Shown: positions 11,935 through 25,722 of the stretch, piece by piece | Layout: each line of letters starts with the position of its first letter | Numbering within the stretch: the stretch's first letter is position 1 | From: Allacma fusca | Lineage: Eukaryota > Arthropoda > Collembola > Symphypleona > Sminthuridae | Reading direction: 5' to 3' | DNA length: 64,000 bases | Assembly (NCBI GenBank): GCA_947179485.1 | Contig: OX359249.1 | Span: 50,851,402-50,915,401 of the forward strand | The notes under the pieces: generated by a model | What the model was told of the DNA's origin: nothing | Database searches by the model: none | The model's input: the letters and a program-made list of their open reading frames with translations, nothing else | Made by a program: the position numbers and the translations under genes

Positions 11935-14092
11935 ATGCTGGTGCGCAATAGTCCCCCAGATTGTTCCCCAACATTAGGGGTAACTGTGAAAATTGTATAA
12001 TTCCCCCAGGATTTAGAAAGATTTTCCAAAATTTGTTTCATCTTGCTACCAAAAACTCCTGATATTGCGGCCAAGGCAGTGAAAATTAGCTCAATTTTGT
12101 TTTTGGGAAACGTCAAATGCAGACTGTTTGTTCAAAATTTGTTTAAAACAATACTTTGATGCCATTGATACTAAGTATCATGGGATTGCCAGGGAGCTAT
12201 CACAGATCTCTACGCTAAAAGTGGTTGGACATGGCCAGTAAAACCAGACAGGAAGGTTCAGGAAATTCATCTTTAGAAGCAAAGATACAGAAAAATAGAT
12301 TTTGTGACTATTTGTTCATATTCTGCTGTTCACGAAATATTTCATAACACTGAGGTTGTCCAAAATGTCTTGAGGATTCATGAGCTTAATATGATCTTTC
12401 CAAGTCAAAAATAATAATAAATTATTGTTGTCTCCGGAATTGAAGTTTTAAGGTAGTTTTGTTTGAATGATTTGAAAGTGTTCATTTATTTTCTTTGTTT
12501 CATTAATGCCTTATATTTTCAATCATGAGTATCTCCACCCTTGCTGTTTAATTGCAAGGTTCATGTCATCCCACAATGCTCAATAAAAATCCCATGTTTC
12601 CTACAACAGTGTAAAAACTTGTTTGGAAACAAATTTTGAAAATTGAGCCAACAATTTAAACTTTCAAAATCCTGACTTCGCTCTATTACTCCTACTACTA
12701 CCGCTATAACCTGAGTTTGTGGACCAGTGTAATAACACAATGTTTTGAAAAATCTGGAAAAATATTTACTAAGCCATAAGGGAATTGAAATATTTTGTAT
12801 TACCCCGTATGTGGGCTAGAGTGAGGGTCATTGCTTGCCACCCTCTACAATGGTCTTTCGCACAGCAAGTGTCATTTCTCATCCTATACTACTCTATATG
12901 TCTCTATCCTGTAGTGTAGCTATTTTCACATAAATGGTTATTAAATCGGTTAAGGATAATGTCAAAGCTAAGCTCAGGTTTTCTGCAGGCCGGATTAAAA
13001 GTTACAATAAAAATGATAGAGGCCTCCTATTTTACTGTTCGGGCTGTGGTATCTTTATAAATAAGTATGTTAAAAGGAAGAGGATTATATGATAAAAGCT
13101 GAGGAATAGTGAAGAGACTAATTTTAAGAATAATAAGAGAGCCACGAGATAGGCATAGGAGGACTCGAGAGAGGAGAGAGACGAGATTGGACTGATTCGA
13201 GAAGAGAAAGAGAGAGACAACTCCGTACGGCGTATACAGTCCGTAGTTCGTACTCCATTCATAAAGTACTGAGTACATATAGATACATAATAATATGATT
13301 TTACATGGATGAGACATGGGAAATGGGAATGCGAAGTACGTCTAGATGAGTTCGCGTGCGGCGGGTGAGGGTTTGAGTTGAGTTGGGAGTTGCATGGACA
13401 GTAGGACAGTTGTGCGATTGGTTCCCTGCTCCCACATCCCCCCGCGACAACAACATTTTCATTCATTCCATTCCGTAGGGTTACAGGAGAAGCAGAAGAG
13501 GAAGAGAGGAAGAGACGTCTTCGCTAATACTGTTCCTCTCAAATATTTTCTATTATAATGTGAATATTTTGAAGACTGGAAACATTGAATTATTACATGT
13601 TGTCTCTCTGACCACTACTCACCGGACTCATTTCATGTCTCACCGTCGAAGAACTCAGTGGGAGAGTTTGGTGTGAATTTATTTGAAGGGGTAAAAATGA
13701 TTGTTCGTTTGCCTTAAAGACGGTAGGACAGGGCTAGGACTTGCGCTCCGAGTTCCAGGAGTGGCATTTATTGATCTTACAATGTAGGCCTTTCTCATTC
13801 CCTGAAAACTGGTATATTACTAACAGTACAGTCCTTGATTATTTTGCTAGAGAGGAGCTTAGGCTCTCTTCTCTGATAAACCCCGAATAATATTTGAATA
13901 AAAAAGGTAGGTATTCTCTCCTGTGCTAGCACATTGTCGTGTGCTCGTCTATAGTTAGTGACTGGACTCTTCAAGTTGACAAACGGAACGGGTTGGATTA
14001 ATAATTACTCGTGCCAAATAAGTTAAGATTTTTTTTTGAGGGACTTTTGGTTGGTCGTGCCGCCGGAGTAAGAACTTCAACGGAAGGATACC
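11935..14092. other. Upstream region of tweety, no recognised gene
   Basis: No element or protein-coding exon is recognised. Non-coding first exons of the tweety gene may lie here (for instance the GC-richer block 13300-13700), but I cannot place a promoter or splice site. The serine/leucine-rich ORFs around 13030-13470 on the minus strand look like translated low-complexity GAGAGA sequence. Confidence 0.45.
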
Positions 14093-17000
14093 ATGATGTC
14101 GATTTCCGTTCACCAGAGTCACATGCCACCATTTCTGGCTAGATTTTTTCATCGGTTTCCTCACTTAAATGTTACTGGACATAAAGTCAACTCTACCTTT
14201 GATTACAACAATCAAGTCTACTTGGAATCTTTGGGTATCCTAGCGTCATTCCCTGCTTTAATTCTTATTCTTATCCTAGTCGTTCTTCTAATTTACCTAC
14301 TCACGAGGTGTTGTGACAGACATGCCAAAAGGGACAGATCGTTTGTTTGTCTTAAAATTATTCTCGGATTATTGGGAATGGCAACTTGGTAAGCTGGACT
14401 TCAATTTCATCTGAGCATTAGATTATTTGATTGAGATGAGACGTGTGTGACTACATGTTTTTCCTACCTACCTAACAGTGCATCTATCGGTTTGGGACTG
14501 TATGGTAATGACGACTTTCATAATGGAATTGAAACTGTCGTTACCTCACTCAAGAACATTCAGCTATATTTTGTCGTCGTATCCAATCAGGTACGTGATT
14601 TTATTCTTTTTCCGGGGCATAAGATTTCTCCACAAGTCATCAACGTTCGATATGATGTGTAGTATAAATCGTTCGTGTATTTAAATTACTTGCACCATGA
14701 GTTACTCAATTACTTCTGTATAAACGAGCTGGTCCGAAAATATTTAGGAAGATTTGTGGTATAGAAATAGAATTATTATTGTTTATGGGCTATCGTGAGA
14801 TTTCTGAGTCATTTACATGAATACCGATGTAAAAATATTTAAATGATTGAACTTACTGTTGCAGACTCTACAAGCGCAAGCTTCTATAGAAAGAGGTGTT
14901 TTCCCTTTAATGTCACAACTTGGTGTCGTCTTTGAAAGGCCACTGGTGAGTGAAAGATATTTTGCTATGATCCTCATCAATTATCCATTTGCTGAGTAAG
15001 TAGTGTACATACGTAGGAGATATGATACTAGGTACTATTCTAAGTCGAATTTTATTTTGGTATCACAGGCAAATAAAAGCATGCACGTCGAACTGCTTGC
15101 TCATATGCAGTACATGGAGGGCAATATAACTCAAACGCTGGAGCAAATAAGTATTTTAAATGCCAATACTGGTCAAGTTGGTAAACATGTCGGAGCTCAT
15201 AACATTATACAACTAATTGAAAGCATCAGGTGAGGGGGTGTAATGTTCCGAATCGTAATGCCTTATGTTCTTATAATTAGCATAACTACTCCCATGTTCT
15301 ACTCGTTGTATCATTTACTTGCGTGTTGATAATAATTTTTGCTTTTTAGGTGGCCCAGCACATTGACTGTCTTGATTATATTTATAATATTCTGTGTAGT
15401 ATTGTTCTATGCTATCGTGAGACATTCCAGGTGTTGTTTCATAACGTAAGTTTTGCTATACAATATCCGTTGACTTCGTAATGTCAATACGAATGCTTGT
15501 ATGTATATGGTCCACTATTGTAAATGTGTATTATGATACTAATTATTACTGTAGGTTCTCAGTGTTGGGTCTCATCGCAGTCATACTAAACTGGTCTCTT
15601 GTCTCTCTGTATCTTGTTGGAACTGTCGTAAGTACTTTTAGCTCCAGAATTTTGTCCATAATAAAATAATTGCTTGGCGGTCAATTTCTATGACAAGTTT
15701 TATAATGCTTGTGTAAACATTGACTGAAATTATGTCATCTATGGCCAGCTGTACACGCCCATGTTTCCTAACTGTAATGGCTATTAATTCCATTTTCTTT
15801 TGTAGTCTCTTGCAGATATTTGTATCAATCCAAATCGTGCAGCTACTTCAGAATTACTAAATGGTGGAATCTCAACTGAAATATCAGATTTTTACATTAA
15901 CTGCCAGTCACTGCACCGGGAAACAGATCCCTTCAAAGATAACTTGCTTCAAGCGCAAAAGTCAATAGAGAAGGCGCAGGATACTCTGAAACAAATCAAC
16001 ACAATTGCAACTGCACTATATTCGTACAATCGCGAAAAGGTAGGTTTAAAATATATTCGTTGTAACTTTGTACGATTTAAAAACTACAGCATTTTAAGTA
16101 GAATTAGTTAATCCAGTATTTCAAGCCTCGAGATAAGGTAACGTAATTGTCATATGTGCGGATCCGGGAGGCATTTCTCAGAAACAAGTTTTTATACTCG
16201 CTTATATATCTAGGTCTAAAGATAAATATTCTTGTTACGTCAAACAGTTATTAATTTTCCGGATATCATAATTTAGTACACTGGAACTGCTCTTTTGCAA
16301 CTGCTCTCGAACTACTGAAGAGAACTACTCCTTATAACTGAAGACTAGTCTAGCTGTAGGTTTTTACATCTCATGCAAATTACAGCATCAGTACAACAGT
16401 AAATTAAATTTTTTACGTTTGTATAGATAATTAACTCATCTCACCGGCTCAACGTCTGGAGCTAGACTAGGTCTGGTAGGTTATTATGATGATCAGGCGT
16501 GGCATAAGGCATGAACCCAGCTTTCTGCTGATGTTCTCAAAAGAATATTTGCATGTAATTGCCCTACAATTCTACAGTGTCGGGAAGGCTTAATTCTAAT
16601 TGAATTAGGAGAAAATGCAATTAGCTCAAAGAATTACTAGTTTCACTGTTGGAGTCTAACTCTAACCTTATGAACATGTAGATATACAGTTTTCCAGTAA
16701 AAAACCTTGGATATAAAGCGAGTTTCGTCTGATCAGAAAAAGCACATTAGCACAATAAGCTGCTGTTGGCAAACGGGGTTAGAAATAATAGACCCATCAT
16801 TTTGTTGTATAAGTCAGTTTATCAGTACACTTGCCTTCTCATTAACATTTATAGCAGTAGAGTAGAATGTGCGATGTAACTCCTGAAGTATTAAATATAG
16901 AATCAACTATAATACCTCGTTCGAACCGTCATCCTGACCTCGAATTTGTATATACTTGCACAATTTTTCGTTTCTAGTATATTAAGTAACGCTGACTGTT

Positions 17001-19135
17001 ACATTTACGTTGGCTCATAGTACTATTTATTGATTTTTACCTAGGTTGAGACTGTCATTGATGGGCTTTTCACAGAATTATACCATTTGGAAAACATTGT
17101 TGGAGATGTAAGTTATTCTGTTTCCTTAAAATTTTTCGTAAGTCATTCTTCTCTTTGCAACTCTTTAAGTAATTGCTTACAAGAAAATAGTAAGGATTAG
17201 ACGAAAAGGATTCGATTGCACTACAGATCTCTACTCGGACAGACTGCCAGCCTATTAATGGACATTGGATGAAGGGAGTGGAAGGACTGTGCACCGTTAC
17301 TTTATACGGTCTAAGTTTCCTGCTTTTATCCTCCGTTATTACTGCTTTTCTTTTTACACTCCTTGTGGGTCTTGATTCTCACACTTGGATATATATTCAA
17401 AAGAGGTTTGTCAAACATCCTAATAACAATTAGTTAATGACATTTTATATTTTAATTGTAAATTATTGATTTTAAATTTTGAATCTAGCACATATTACTC
17501 AGTTCATTATTTGATGATTTAGTTATCTTTCCAGTTTATAATGTCCATAAGATATTGTTACAGGAAGCAGTGTATGAATGATGGGGCTGAAGAGTGTGTG
17601 TCATTCCTACCGTCGGGTTACGGTGACAGAAATACGACTGGTACCGGACGTCGAACTGGAGGCGCGGGGTTGAATCCTTATTTAATTAACCAAACAACGC
17701 ACGATTGGTCTTGCTCGTCTGCCCTGATGGAACATGAGCCCACCCCTCTGTATTTATTCGTTTAATCTATTTAAATACATTTTTACATTTAGTTCGCAAC
17801 TTTGTATACCTTTACTTTGCTTCTTCAGCATTAAAAAGGGTATTCGAAATATATCATTGTAGATATTGACATTGACTAACCGACTGCCTATTATAGAGCT
17901 CCGACGCTATACCTATTGTTTTAACCAAGCTTTTCGTGATACGTACGACTTATACTACTCGTTTCTAATGTTTTAGAAGATGACTATGACGGCACCAATT
18001 CATTGGGGTTATTTAAAAGGCAAATTATTTATATTCAAATTTCAATCGTTAATAATCCATTATATTGAAAGCATATGTTAGTTTTATTTTACTAATTTGT
18101 TTTCTGATGTATTACTTCCAACCAACCATGTATCTGTCATTTACTCTAGTACACATAGATAAATTCTCTAGGTTTCATGCGAGAAAGTTTTTTCAATTAC
18201 AAGAGCTTATGTTTAACAACCCGCGTGGAGTTAGTATATATGTAATTATGTAACCATGAAAACAGGCTTGTACAAAGATGAGTTTAATTATTAACTTTGG
18301 TTTTATTTTAATTCAACATGTAGCAATCAGTGATGGGCTGGGAATGTACATAGTCCCGTATTTAGTTTAACTATGAACCTATCAAAGCTTTAAAATAGGG
18401 TATCACAACGGAATATTTTGCCCGTAAAAATCTACCAAAAAAGGCAACTTGGCAAATACTTTAGACTGTCTTACTTAAAAGTAACTTAGAATCGATTTAC
18501 TGCATAACATTTTTGATTTTGCATTATGTTAGTATAACAACGAATACCCCTAATCTGTATACATATACCCTTTACGGGTGAATATTTTTGAATAAGCTGC
18601 TTTATTACTGCTCTCATAACGTCTCATGAAACTTTGAAGATGACGATGAGTTTTTACGTTCAAACTGCATGTATTTGTATTTTAATATTTCGAGTGATCT
18701 CTTGCAAGTGTCTCGAGTTTGAAATAAATTAGCATAAACACTTGTTTCTCTGTTGTGCGATATAATCTGTTCTGTCTGTTGTAATGCTGCTTTATATAAG
18801 TTAGTCTATACTTTGTTCTGCATGATCAAATTATTATATTTTACAGAGGTGGCGGTGGGGGAAAGTAGTTAGTGATCATTTATACTTTGTAGTTGCAAAT
18901 AATAGTGATGTGCTTTGACTTTTGTCCGAATCTTATTGGCAATATTAATTAAATTGTTATTGATGTAAACTGCAGGAATGGAACAAGACAGATTGAATAC
19001 GGCAGTCACCACCACCACCAAGGGAGGATGTACGAAGCAGGGGCCATGGGTCACACCTTGCTTGGACCCAACAATGGCCAGTACGCGACTCTAAGCAAAC
19101 AATGTAAAACCCTAGAATCAAATGATTTCTACTGA
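14093..19135 (+). CDS. ttyh: Tweety homolog, calcium/volume-related chloride channel family protein
   Basis: Plasma-membrane protein of the tweety (TTYH) family, implicated in anion conductance or lipid handling. Thirteen coding exons join with consistent phases: 14093-14388, 14479-14590, 14865-14945, 15069-15229, 15350-15445, 15555-15627, 15806-16039, 17045-17107, 17227-17405, 17564-17640, 17977-18007, 18847-18864 and 18976-19135. They total 1581 nt, 526 aa, the usual family length. Five hydrophobic segments match the family: ASFPALILILILVVLLIYLL; a second ending near CASIGLGLYGND; LTVLIIFIIFCVVLFYAI; GLIAVILNWSLVSLYLVG; and LSFLLLSSVITAFLFTLLVG. N-glycosylation sequons occur at NVT, NST and NIT, and extracellular cysteines in DICINP and YINCQ. 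The C-terminus GQYATLSKQCKTLES is characteristic. Exon 12 is an 18-nt microexon encoding mostly glycine. If exon 10 is not spliced at 17640, translation ends at 17765 (498 aa). The start is the first of two adjacent ATGs; the 5' UTR is unknown. Confidence 0.95.
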
Positions 19136-21174
19136 TCCAACAACCTAATTATACAAAATATTATTATTCTTTTTCCAAGATCTTATACGGTTAAGATTTC
19201 ACTCTTGTATAGTTATACTACCTAGTCATACGTTATTGAACAATTTACGGCTTACGCGCTGAACACATACCAGGGAAGACTTACTTTAGTACCAGTCTTT
19301 TATTTTTATGCTTGCTAGGTGTAAAGGTAATCCGAATCCTATGTTTTGATCGTGTTCATTTTACTCTAATGTTAACCGTTAACCTATTTACGTTACGTAA
19401 CGACGTTTGCATTATTATACGATTTCAATACTAAGTGAGGTTTTTTGGGAGAACCCTAATAAATCATAATTTTTTTATTTCTGTATTCAGTTTTTGGCCT
19501 TTATTTTTCATTTTTAGACTCCAGTAATGACTACAGTAAGGTAATTATTGTAGCTGCATGTAGTAAAATTATTTTTAATTTGGCGAGTCTATTCAACGGC
19601 CTGCGCGTCCGATCCAACATGACATGTTTTTATGCATTTAAAGTTCGCGAATCCGAACAATTTTTGTATGTGTAAAATGCAAGTACTAATTTGATTCAGA
19701 TAAGAACACGAATTTATAAACAACTTCCTATAACGCTACCTATGAGCCACCTAAAGCGAAAAAATGTCCCCTCTTCATATTTACTTGTTTAAATTGTTGA
19801 ATAATAATTTCCTTAAAAATACATTATACTGCTAAGTAATGACTACCTTTTTTCTGAAACAGTAAATTTTAGACTTGGAATGATAGCCTTTAAAACCAAA
19901 AACGCATGTCTGCGACTCTTCCTCGGTATACCTTGTCAATAGATGAGCATAAAAATAAGGAAACATAATAATAATTGCTAGGAATAGCTGCAGCTGTAGC
20001 CGTTTTGAAGGAGCAAGGCAAACGAATAGGATGTTAAATGATTCCAGTATTATTGTGACTAATTAATGCTAAGGTATTAGAGGATACCTGTATAGGAGTA
20101 TTACCTGCGTAGCAATTATTTACCCCACAAAATGCATTGAGTACAAACGTATTAAATGTAACAAAATGTTCATCGAGTGACCAATCGATTCTAAGTTAAT
20201 TTCAAACTGTTACCACATACTACACATTAAATAAGATCTGGCGGGTTTTGTAAATGGTAAGCATAAATTATTAAAACTAAGAAAAATTGGGATTTAGTCG
20301 ATGTTGAGGCATACAGATAGAAAGACAAGACTTTTAACATACATCGTGGTTGTAATAAATTGTACCGCATGCATATTAAACCTCCACTAAAACTAACTAC
20401 AAGCAAAAAAAAAATCTGTAAAACTGTACTGTTTTTTAAGAAGAATAATAATTCTGGTCTTGTACTCAATAACATTCGAAACAAATTAGCGCTAATAAAT
20501 ATGAACCACGAGTTTCTATTATAATGATTGTCAGATTCTTCCTATATGTATATTCTTTCGTTGGCTAGAAGTGAAGCGCACATGTGAATCTCTGAAAACA
20601 GTCAGCAGTGGCAAATATCAAATAATATGTCCTATATGATTTTCCTGCTGTCGTCAGAATTAGTTAACCTTGTGTCACTCACATCGTTGGTGATACTTGG
20701 CATGAAAAAATGTTTTGCTCAAGTTGCACGTTAAATACATATTCAGACTTCAGACATCACGTTACTTGAAGACTAACATGCGCATATTTGAATAATCTTT
20801 TGAATAAACCTACAAATTAAAATACCAAACTGAAATGATTTATTATTAATCAAGCTCACATAAACATCATGGTAATGCTCACATGGGAATAGTGATTGAT
20901 TATTGAATTAGTTTCCACGATTTTTATGACAAATTTTTTAAATATATTATCTCCTTGATGCTGCGATGTTTCAACTTCAGTTTAATCAGCATATGTATAT
21001 GAGACTATGTGAGTATGTAATAATAATTCTTGTAACATTTTGTAAGGGGATACATATGTATATGTGAACAAGCAGGAAGATACAAGGAGGAAGCTGAGGA
21101 CCTGTTGCTAAACTTGATGCTGTACACTTTAAAATTACTTTACATCAGCTTCTGAAATGGTCCATGTTCTTTCA
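19136..21174. other. 3' flank of tweety, no other gene seen
   Basis: Contains a candidate polyadenylation signal AATAAA near 19458 for the tweety transcript. The remainder is AT-rich with no element, exon or RNA gene that I can support. Confidence 0.45.
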
Positions 21175-21182
21175 GTCCGTAC

Positions 21183-22543
21183 CAGGGTGACCATAAGTCC
21201 TGATTTGATCAGGACTGTCCTGATTTGACTTAGGGTCACCTGATGACCTGATGAGCTTCAATTTAGTCCTGATTTCAAACTAGCTGAGAAAAATACCACT
21301 TTGTAACATTTTGGAGTAAAGTGACTAAAATATGTATTTATCATAAAGTCCATCATAATACTAATAGAAACTATATATATATGAACCTAACTGCTGCCCT
21401 GCGTGAAAACTGGCTCTAATTGTTTAACTTTGAACAGTTTAATTTCGCTATTAATCGACACCGCGGTTGTACGGAACAGTTCTGTAGTGTGGACTTATAA
21501 TGACCATTAACCGTGTATTATATCTGCAGTTGATTCACAGGAACCCTGTAAAATAACGTCCATATGTAATTGAAATTCTCTGATTTTTGGTAGACAAGTG
21601 CAGGGCACAAATAGAACACGGTTTATGGTGAAAGTTGCACATGTGTTCATACTATCCGACATATATACGTTCAATTTAAGTTTTTTTTTTGAAAAACAAA
21701 ATAAGTCGAGAACGATGTAACCGATTTCGGTTGCGTTTTCGTGATTCAAGCATGGTAGACATTATAGGTATTATCATTAGGTATATTTCAGTTATTTTTA
21801 AAAAACTTAAAAATTCAGTTAAGATGTTGAAACAATGCTTTCAAACAACGATAAACATTTACAATCTGGTGGGCACAATATCATTGACTTTTTCAAAGGT
21901 GTTACAGAATAAATGTGTCCGCGGAATGTTTGAATAATTTTGGAAAAAAATAATTAGAATGCCGCAAATCAGCGTAGGCACGCCAACCAAATGTAAAAAA
22001 TCTAATAATTTTTCAAATTTTCTCATTATTTCACCTTCGTTGTGCTTATTATCCTACATATTCAAAAATTTTTTAATAGTTTTGAAAATTTTGAGCGAAT
22101 TTTAAATTACTCAAATATTCCGCGAAATTAATTCTGTACCTACGAGCAAAATATCGACAATATTGTACCCATCATAATAAAAATTTTACAATTTAAATCT
22201 TTCAGAAGTTGAATGAAAATAATATCTCACTATTTTTACCTTTGGATAGAATCAGATGGAAGAAATAAAAAACAGAAACGTTTTCTACGCACCTAAAGAT
22301 ACTCTGTTAGATATTTTTCAAGATCAGGAAGAAACCAGGGTAATTGTGGTTTATGTCACGGAGGAGCTTATTATAAATTTTGAAACTAGATTCAGCAAGT
22401 TTTCTTACATATACATACATATAGGTATATACAAGCCAAACACAAGTAGGTAGTTAAATTGAACTCAAACTTATCTGATTTTGGATTTTTTTAAAAAACT
22501 TAATAAGGTCCTGATTTGAGAACCCAATAATCTGGGCACCCTG
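21183..22543. mobile_element. hAT-type non-autonomous element, TCCTGATTTGA words
   Basis: An exact 8-bp duplication GTCCGTAC flanks the element (21175-21182 and 22544-22551). The ends are CAGGGTGACC and the complement of CAGGGTGCCC. The word TCCTGATTTGA recurs in direct orientation near the left end (several times in 21198-21290) and again at 22508. The 1.36-kb interior is AT-rich; the ORFs at 21689 and 22256 show no transposase motif. Confidence 0.8.
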
Positions 22544-22853
22544 GTCCGTACTCTTCTAAAGTTTCAGTGACGTGCGTGCGTATGCCACGGAAAGAGGGAG
22601 ATTTATGCGTTAGGAATAGGAGGAGCTTTGTAGACTACGAATAGTGAAGCTTTGTGCGCTTTGGTTAAGAATACGGACCCTGGAAACTTTATGCGTTATG
22701 GAGAGAATAAGCTTCGATATTCGAAAAAGCATGAGCTGTTTAGCCTACGAATCCGAGAAACTATGCGCGAAAGACGGGAGGAGACCATTAGATAACTAAG
22801 AGGTGGACCTAACGTGTAAAAAACAGGTGAAGGTGAAACTTAATGCGTTTAGG

Positions 22854-23518
22854 AAGAGGTGTGGCATATTTGGAAATATCGTATTTGAAATAGTATTTTG
22901 AAAAAGGTATTTTGCATTTCGTATGTTGTCAGCACAAAAATTTCTACTTAAGCCAATTCTTCAAACTTGGTTGGTTTGAAGTGCTTACTTATTGGATAAA
23001 TACAAAATTCAATGGATATAAGAGCTATAACGTTAGCTCAATTAGTGACGCGAATATAAAATCCGTAAATAAATTACCCACGAGTTGCAAGTTACAAGGT
23101 TATTCGTTTTAAGGAAAATATTCTGTATCTAGAGTCAGGTTAATTTGATGTACACGAATGTACAACCCTATAATAACGTGCCTGTTGTCTTGTATAATTT
23201 TTGGATATCGACTTATTTGGCCGAATTATCCAAGATACTTCGAGAGAATTACTTATACTTGAGGGACAGATACATCTCAGATATATATTATAGAATAAAT
23301 CTGAAAGTATTTCAATATGTATGTATTCTGTATTTCAAATACGGCATTTTCATTTCGTATTTCCGGTTTTTGCTGGAAGCAAAGTATTTTATTTTGTAAC
23401 TTGTTAAAATTACTCCAGATACTTGTATTTTATTTTGTATCGGAACTAAGTTACTCCTAGTATTTGTGCTTTATATTTGTATTTTAATAATAAATTTCAT
23501 GTATTTTCCGCACCTCTG
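22854..23518. mobile_element. hAT-type non-autonomous element, GTATTTT words
   Basis: An exact 8-bp duplication CGTTTAGG flanks the element (22846-22853 and 23519-23526). The ends are AAGAGGTGTGG and the complement of CAGAGGTGCGG. GTATTTT/GTATTTG recurs many times in the same orientation at both ends. The surrounding DNA (22560-22850 and 23520-23620) is itself a degenerate repeat of TTTATGCGTTAGGA-like units, so this inserted into an older repeat. Confidence 0.7.
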
Positions 23519-23699
23519 CGTTTAGGAAAGAAGTAGCTTTCTAGTTTGGGGATAAGGGGAGCTTAAGGGTTAAGGATAGGAGGCCCTTTTGGATGGAGCA
23601 GCTTTACGTATACGTTACAGCTAGTTTTACTCTGCACCGGAATTCATATACCACCCCATAAATATACGTAGTGGTACATACGTTGTTGCACCCATTTCC

Positions 23700-24012
23700 C
23701 ATCCACCATCTATCTACCACCCAAATATCTACCACCCAAATATCTGACACCCAAATATCTACCACCCAAATATCTACCATCCAATTATCTACCACCCAAA
23801 TATCTGCCACCCAAATATCTACCACCCAAATAACTACCACCCAAATATCTACCACCCAAATATCTACCACCCAAATATCTGCCACCCAAATATCTACCAA
23901 TCAAATATCTACCACCCAAATAACTACCACCCAAATATCTACCACCCAAATATCTACCACCCAAATATCTACCACAAAAATATCTACCACGTAAATGTCT
24001 ACCACCTAAATA
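23700..24012. repeat. 15-bp minisatellite (CCACCCAAATATCTA)
   Basis: About 20 tandem copies of CCACCCAAATATCTA with scattered single-base variants (CCATCCAATT, CTGCCACC, ACTACCACC). Because 15 is divisible by 3, long ORFs appear on both strands (Ile-Ser-Thr-Thr-Gln repeats on plus). These are not genes. Confidence 0.95.
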
Positions 24013-24087
24013 AATGATCTTCCACCAAACAGGCATTAACAGTTGAGGGCGAGGGTATAATCAGAGATTCCGGATTTTACTTTTTGT

Positions 24088-24312
24088 CAAGCAGCAAACC
24101 TAACCTAACCAAAAAAAGTAAAATCTTCAAACGGTATAGACAATAAAAAGCGCTATGGAAAACTATAGGTGGCATCAACTTTTGACCTGATGTAGCTAGG
24201 ATCACTAAATATACACATGTTTTCCGTGACTTATAAATCAAATGTATCGTTATAAAGTTGGAAAGTAATTGACTACACCGGTTCAAGATTTGCTTGTTTG
24301 GTTAGGTTAGGT
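24088..24312. repeat. Inverted repeat ending in AACCTAACCTAACC
   Basis: AGCAAACCTAACCTAACC near 24090 is mirrored by GGTTAGGTTAGGTTTGATGC near 24297. Another GTTAGGTTAGGTTTAGGTTG follows near 24395. The word is the arthropod TTAGG telomeric motif, but with only two to three units. It looks like a small inverted-repeat element and not a telomere. Confidence 0.5.
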
Positions 24313-24429
24313 TTGATGCTTTGATTATGCTCACTCGTAATTGTTAATGTCTATTTAATGCTCATTTCACAAAACTTACATTTTTAGTTTTTCTTGTTAG
24401 GTTAGGTTTAGGTTGGGCGTTAGATGAAT

Positions 24430-25722
24430 GGATGGGTTGTATTAGGTGGTAGACAGATGGTAGTTGGTAGATAAAATATGGAACAAAAATAAAAGAGCCG
24501 GAGAGGTGCATATGTGATTTTACGTACCCGCATTTGGTGTACAAATGGAAACCGTAGACACATGAGCAACTAAGCTTTTACGGGTAGTGAGAGGGACTTT
24601 AGTGACTAACAAGAAAGTCAAGTTTACTTACTCTAGAATCACAGAACGTTTTGGCAGGTCTTGTTAGTAGCTGATTTATTATTCACGAGACTCTCCGCAA
24701 AAAATTGACTTTCCCACACAAGCGAAAATCGTATCGCAATGCATTTCCAAAATTTTGAAAACCCATCTCACAAAATCAAAATTTAATTCAAGGTCAGCAC
24801 GACGATTCAAATGAGGTACTGAACTTGGTTCTATAAGTAATACTTCCGGAATTACAACGTGCATTCCAGTTTGGCCTAAATTTTTGTAATAGTAGTAGAA
24901 ATAATTATTTATAACCTCGATAATATTAATATTAAGTTCTGAACATCAAAGGAATCATTATTTATTTATTTCTCTTAAAGGTAGTTACGAACAGAGAAGA
25001 GGGTCTATGGAAGACAAACGTTTGATCAGAACATTTTGAATTTCGTAGGATCTTCTCAAAAACATGTAATTTCAAAATTATCTAGGAAAAAATTGTAAAC
25101 ATTTAAAAATATAAGGATTTTAGAAACTATTCGAACCCGAAATTATTGAAAAGCTTAAACAGGAAATTCGTAATAATTTCAGTAAATATAAGTAAAAGCC
25201 TGCACTTTATGCGACGACACAATATTTAAAAGCGCTACAAAATAAAATGTATTGCATTACATGCTTGCTGCCCCAAAACTACCTGATAAAATGTAGCACT
25301 ACGCCAACCTACTATTATTACAATTCCTTACAATCTTTCGGTATAGAAAATATCATTTCACGTACTAACACTGTGAAATGAAACAAATTAATGGTTCCAA
25401 CTTGACAACATTTTGTTTGATTATCGCTTAGGTTTATCCAGTTTTACATTTTGCGATATAAAAAACCCCATCACCTTTCAACATGAACTAGAAAGAACAA
25501 TTTAATTTCTTACTTTTCTTAACTTAATCTGCGCGAATGGAACGACGAACATCTTATTGCACAACAATTAAAGTGGATGGAACTTAAAATTTAGTTACGG
25601 TGTATACAGTATCAATTCCCCCTTAAGGCACGAATTGGCTATTTTTGGTTTATATTTTGAGCACCTAATAATACGTCTGCTGTAAACACTTGTGAATTTT
25701 TGCGATTCTTCGCGTCCAAATC
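24430..25722. other. Stretch downstream of epsinR, no recognised gene
   Basis: AT-rich sequence 3' of the minus-strand epsinR gene. It presumably holds its 3' UTR, but I could not choose a polyadenylation site. No Tel2-like exons are recognisable here; they are fused to the ENTH gene in Drosophila lqfR. Confidence 0.4.

Noticed and set aside
13027..13466. Minus-strand serine/leucine-rich ORFs
   Set aside because: They coincide with GAGAGA-rich plus-strand sequence, overlap in two frames, and have no recognisable domain.
23604..24036. Long ORFs on both strands over the 15-bp repeat
   Set aside because: They arise because the minisatellite period is divisible by three; no start context, splice sites or domain.
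24088..24420. Telomere or telomeric array
   Set aside because: Only two to three TTAGG-type units per site and in inverted orientation; the flanks are ordinary sequence.
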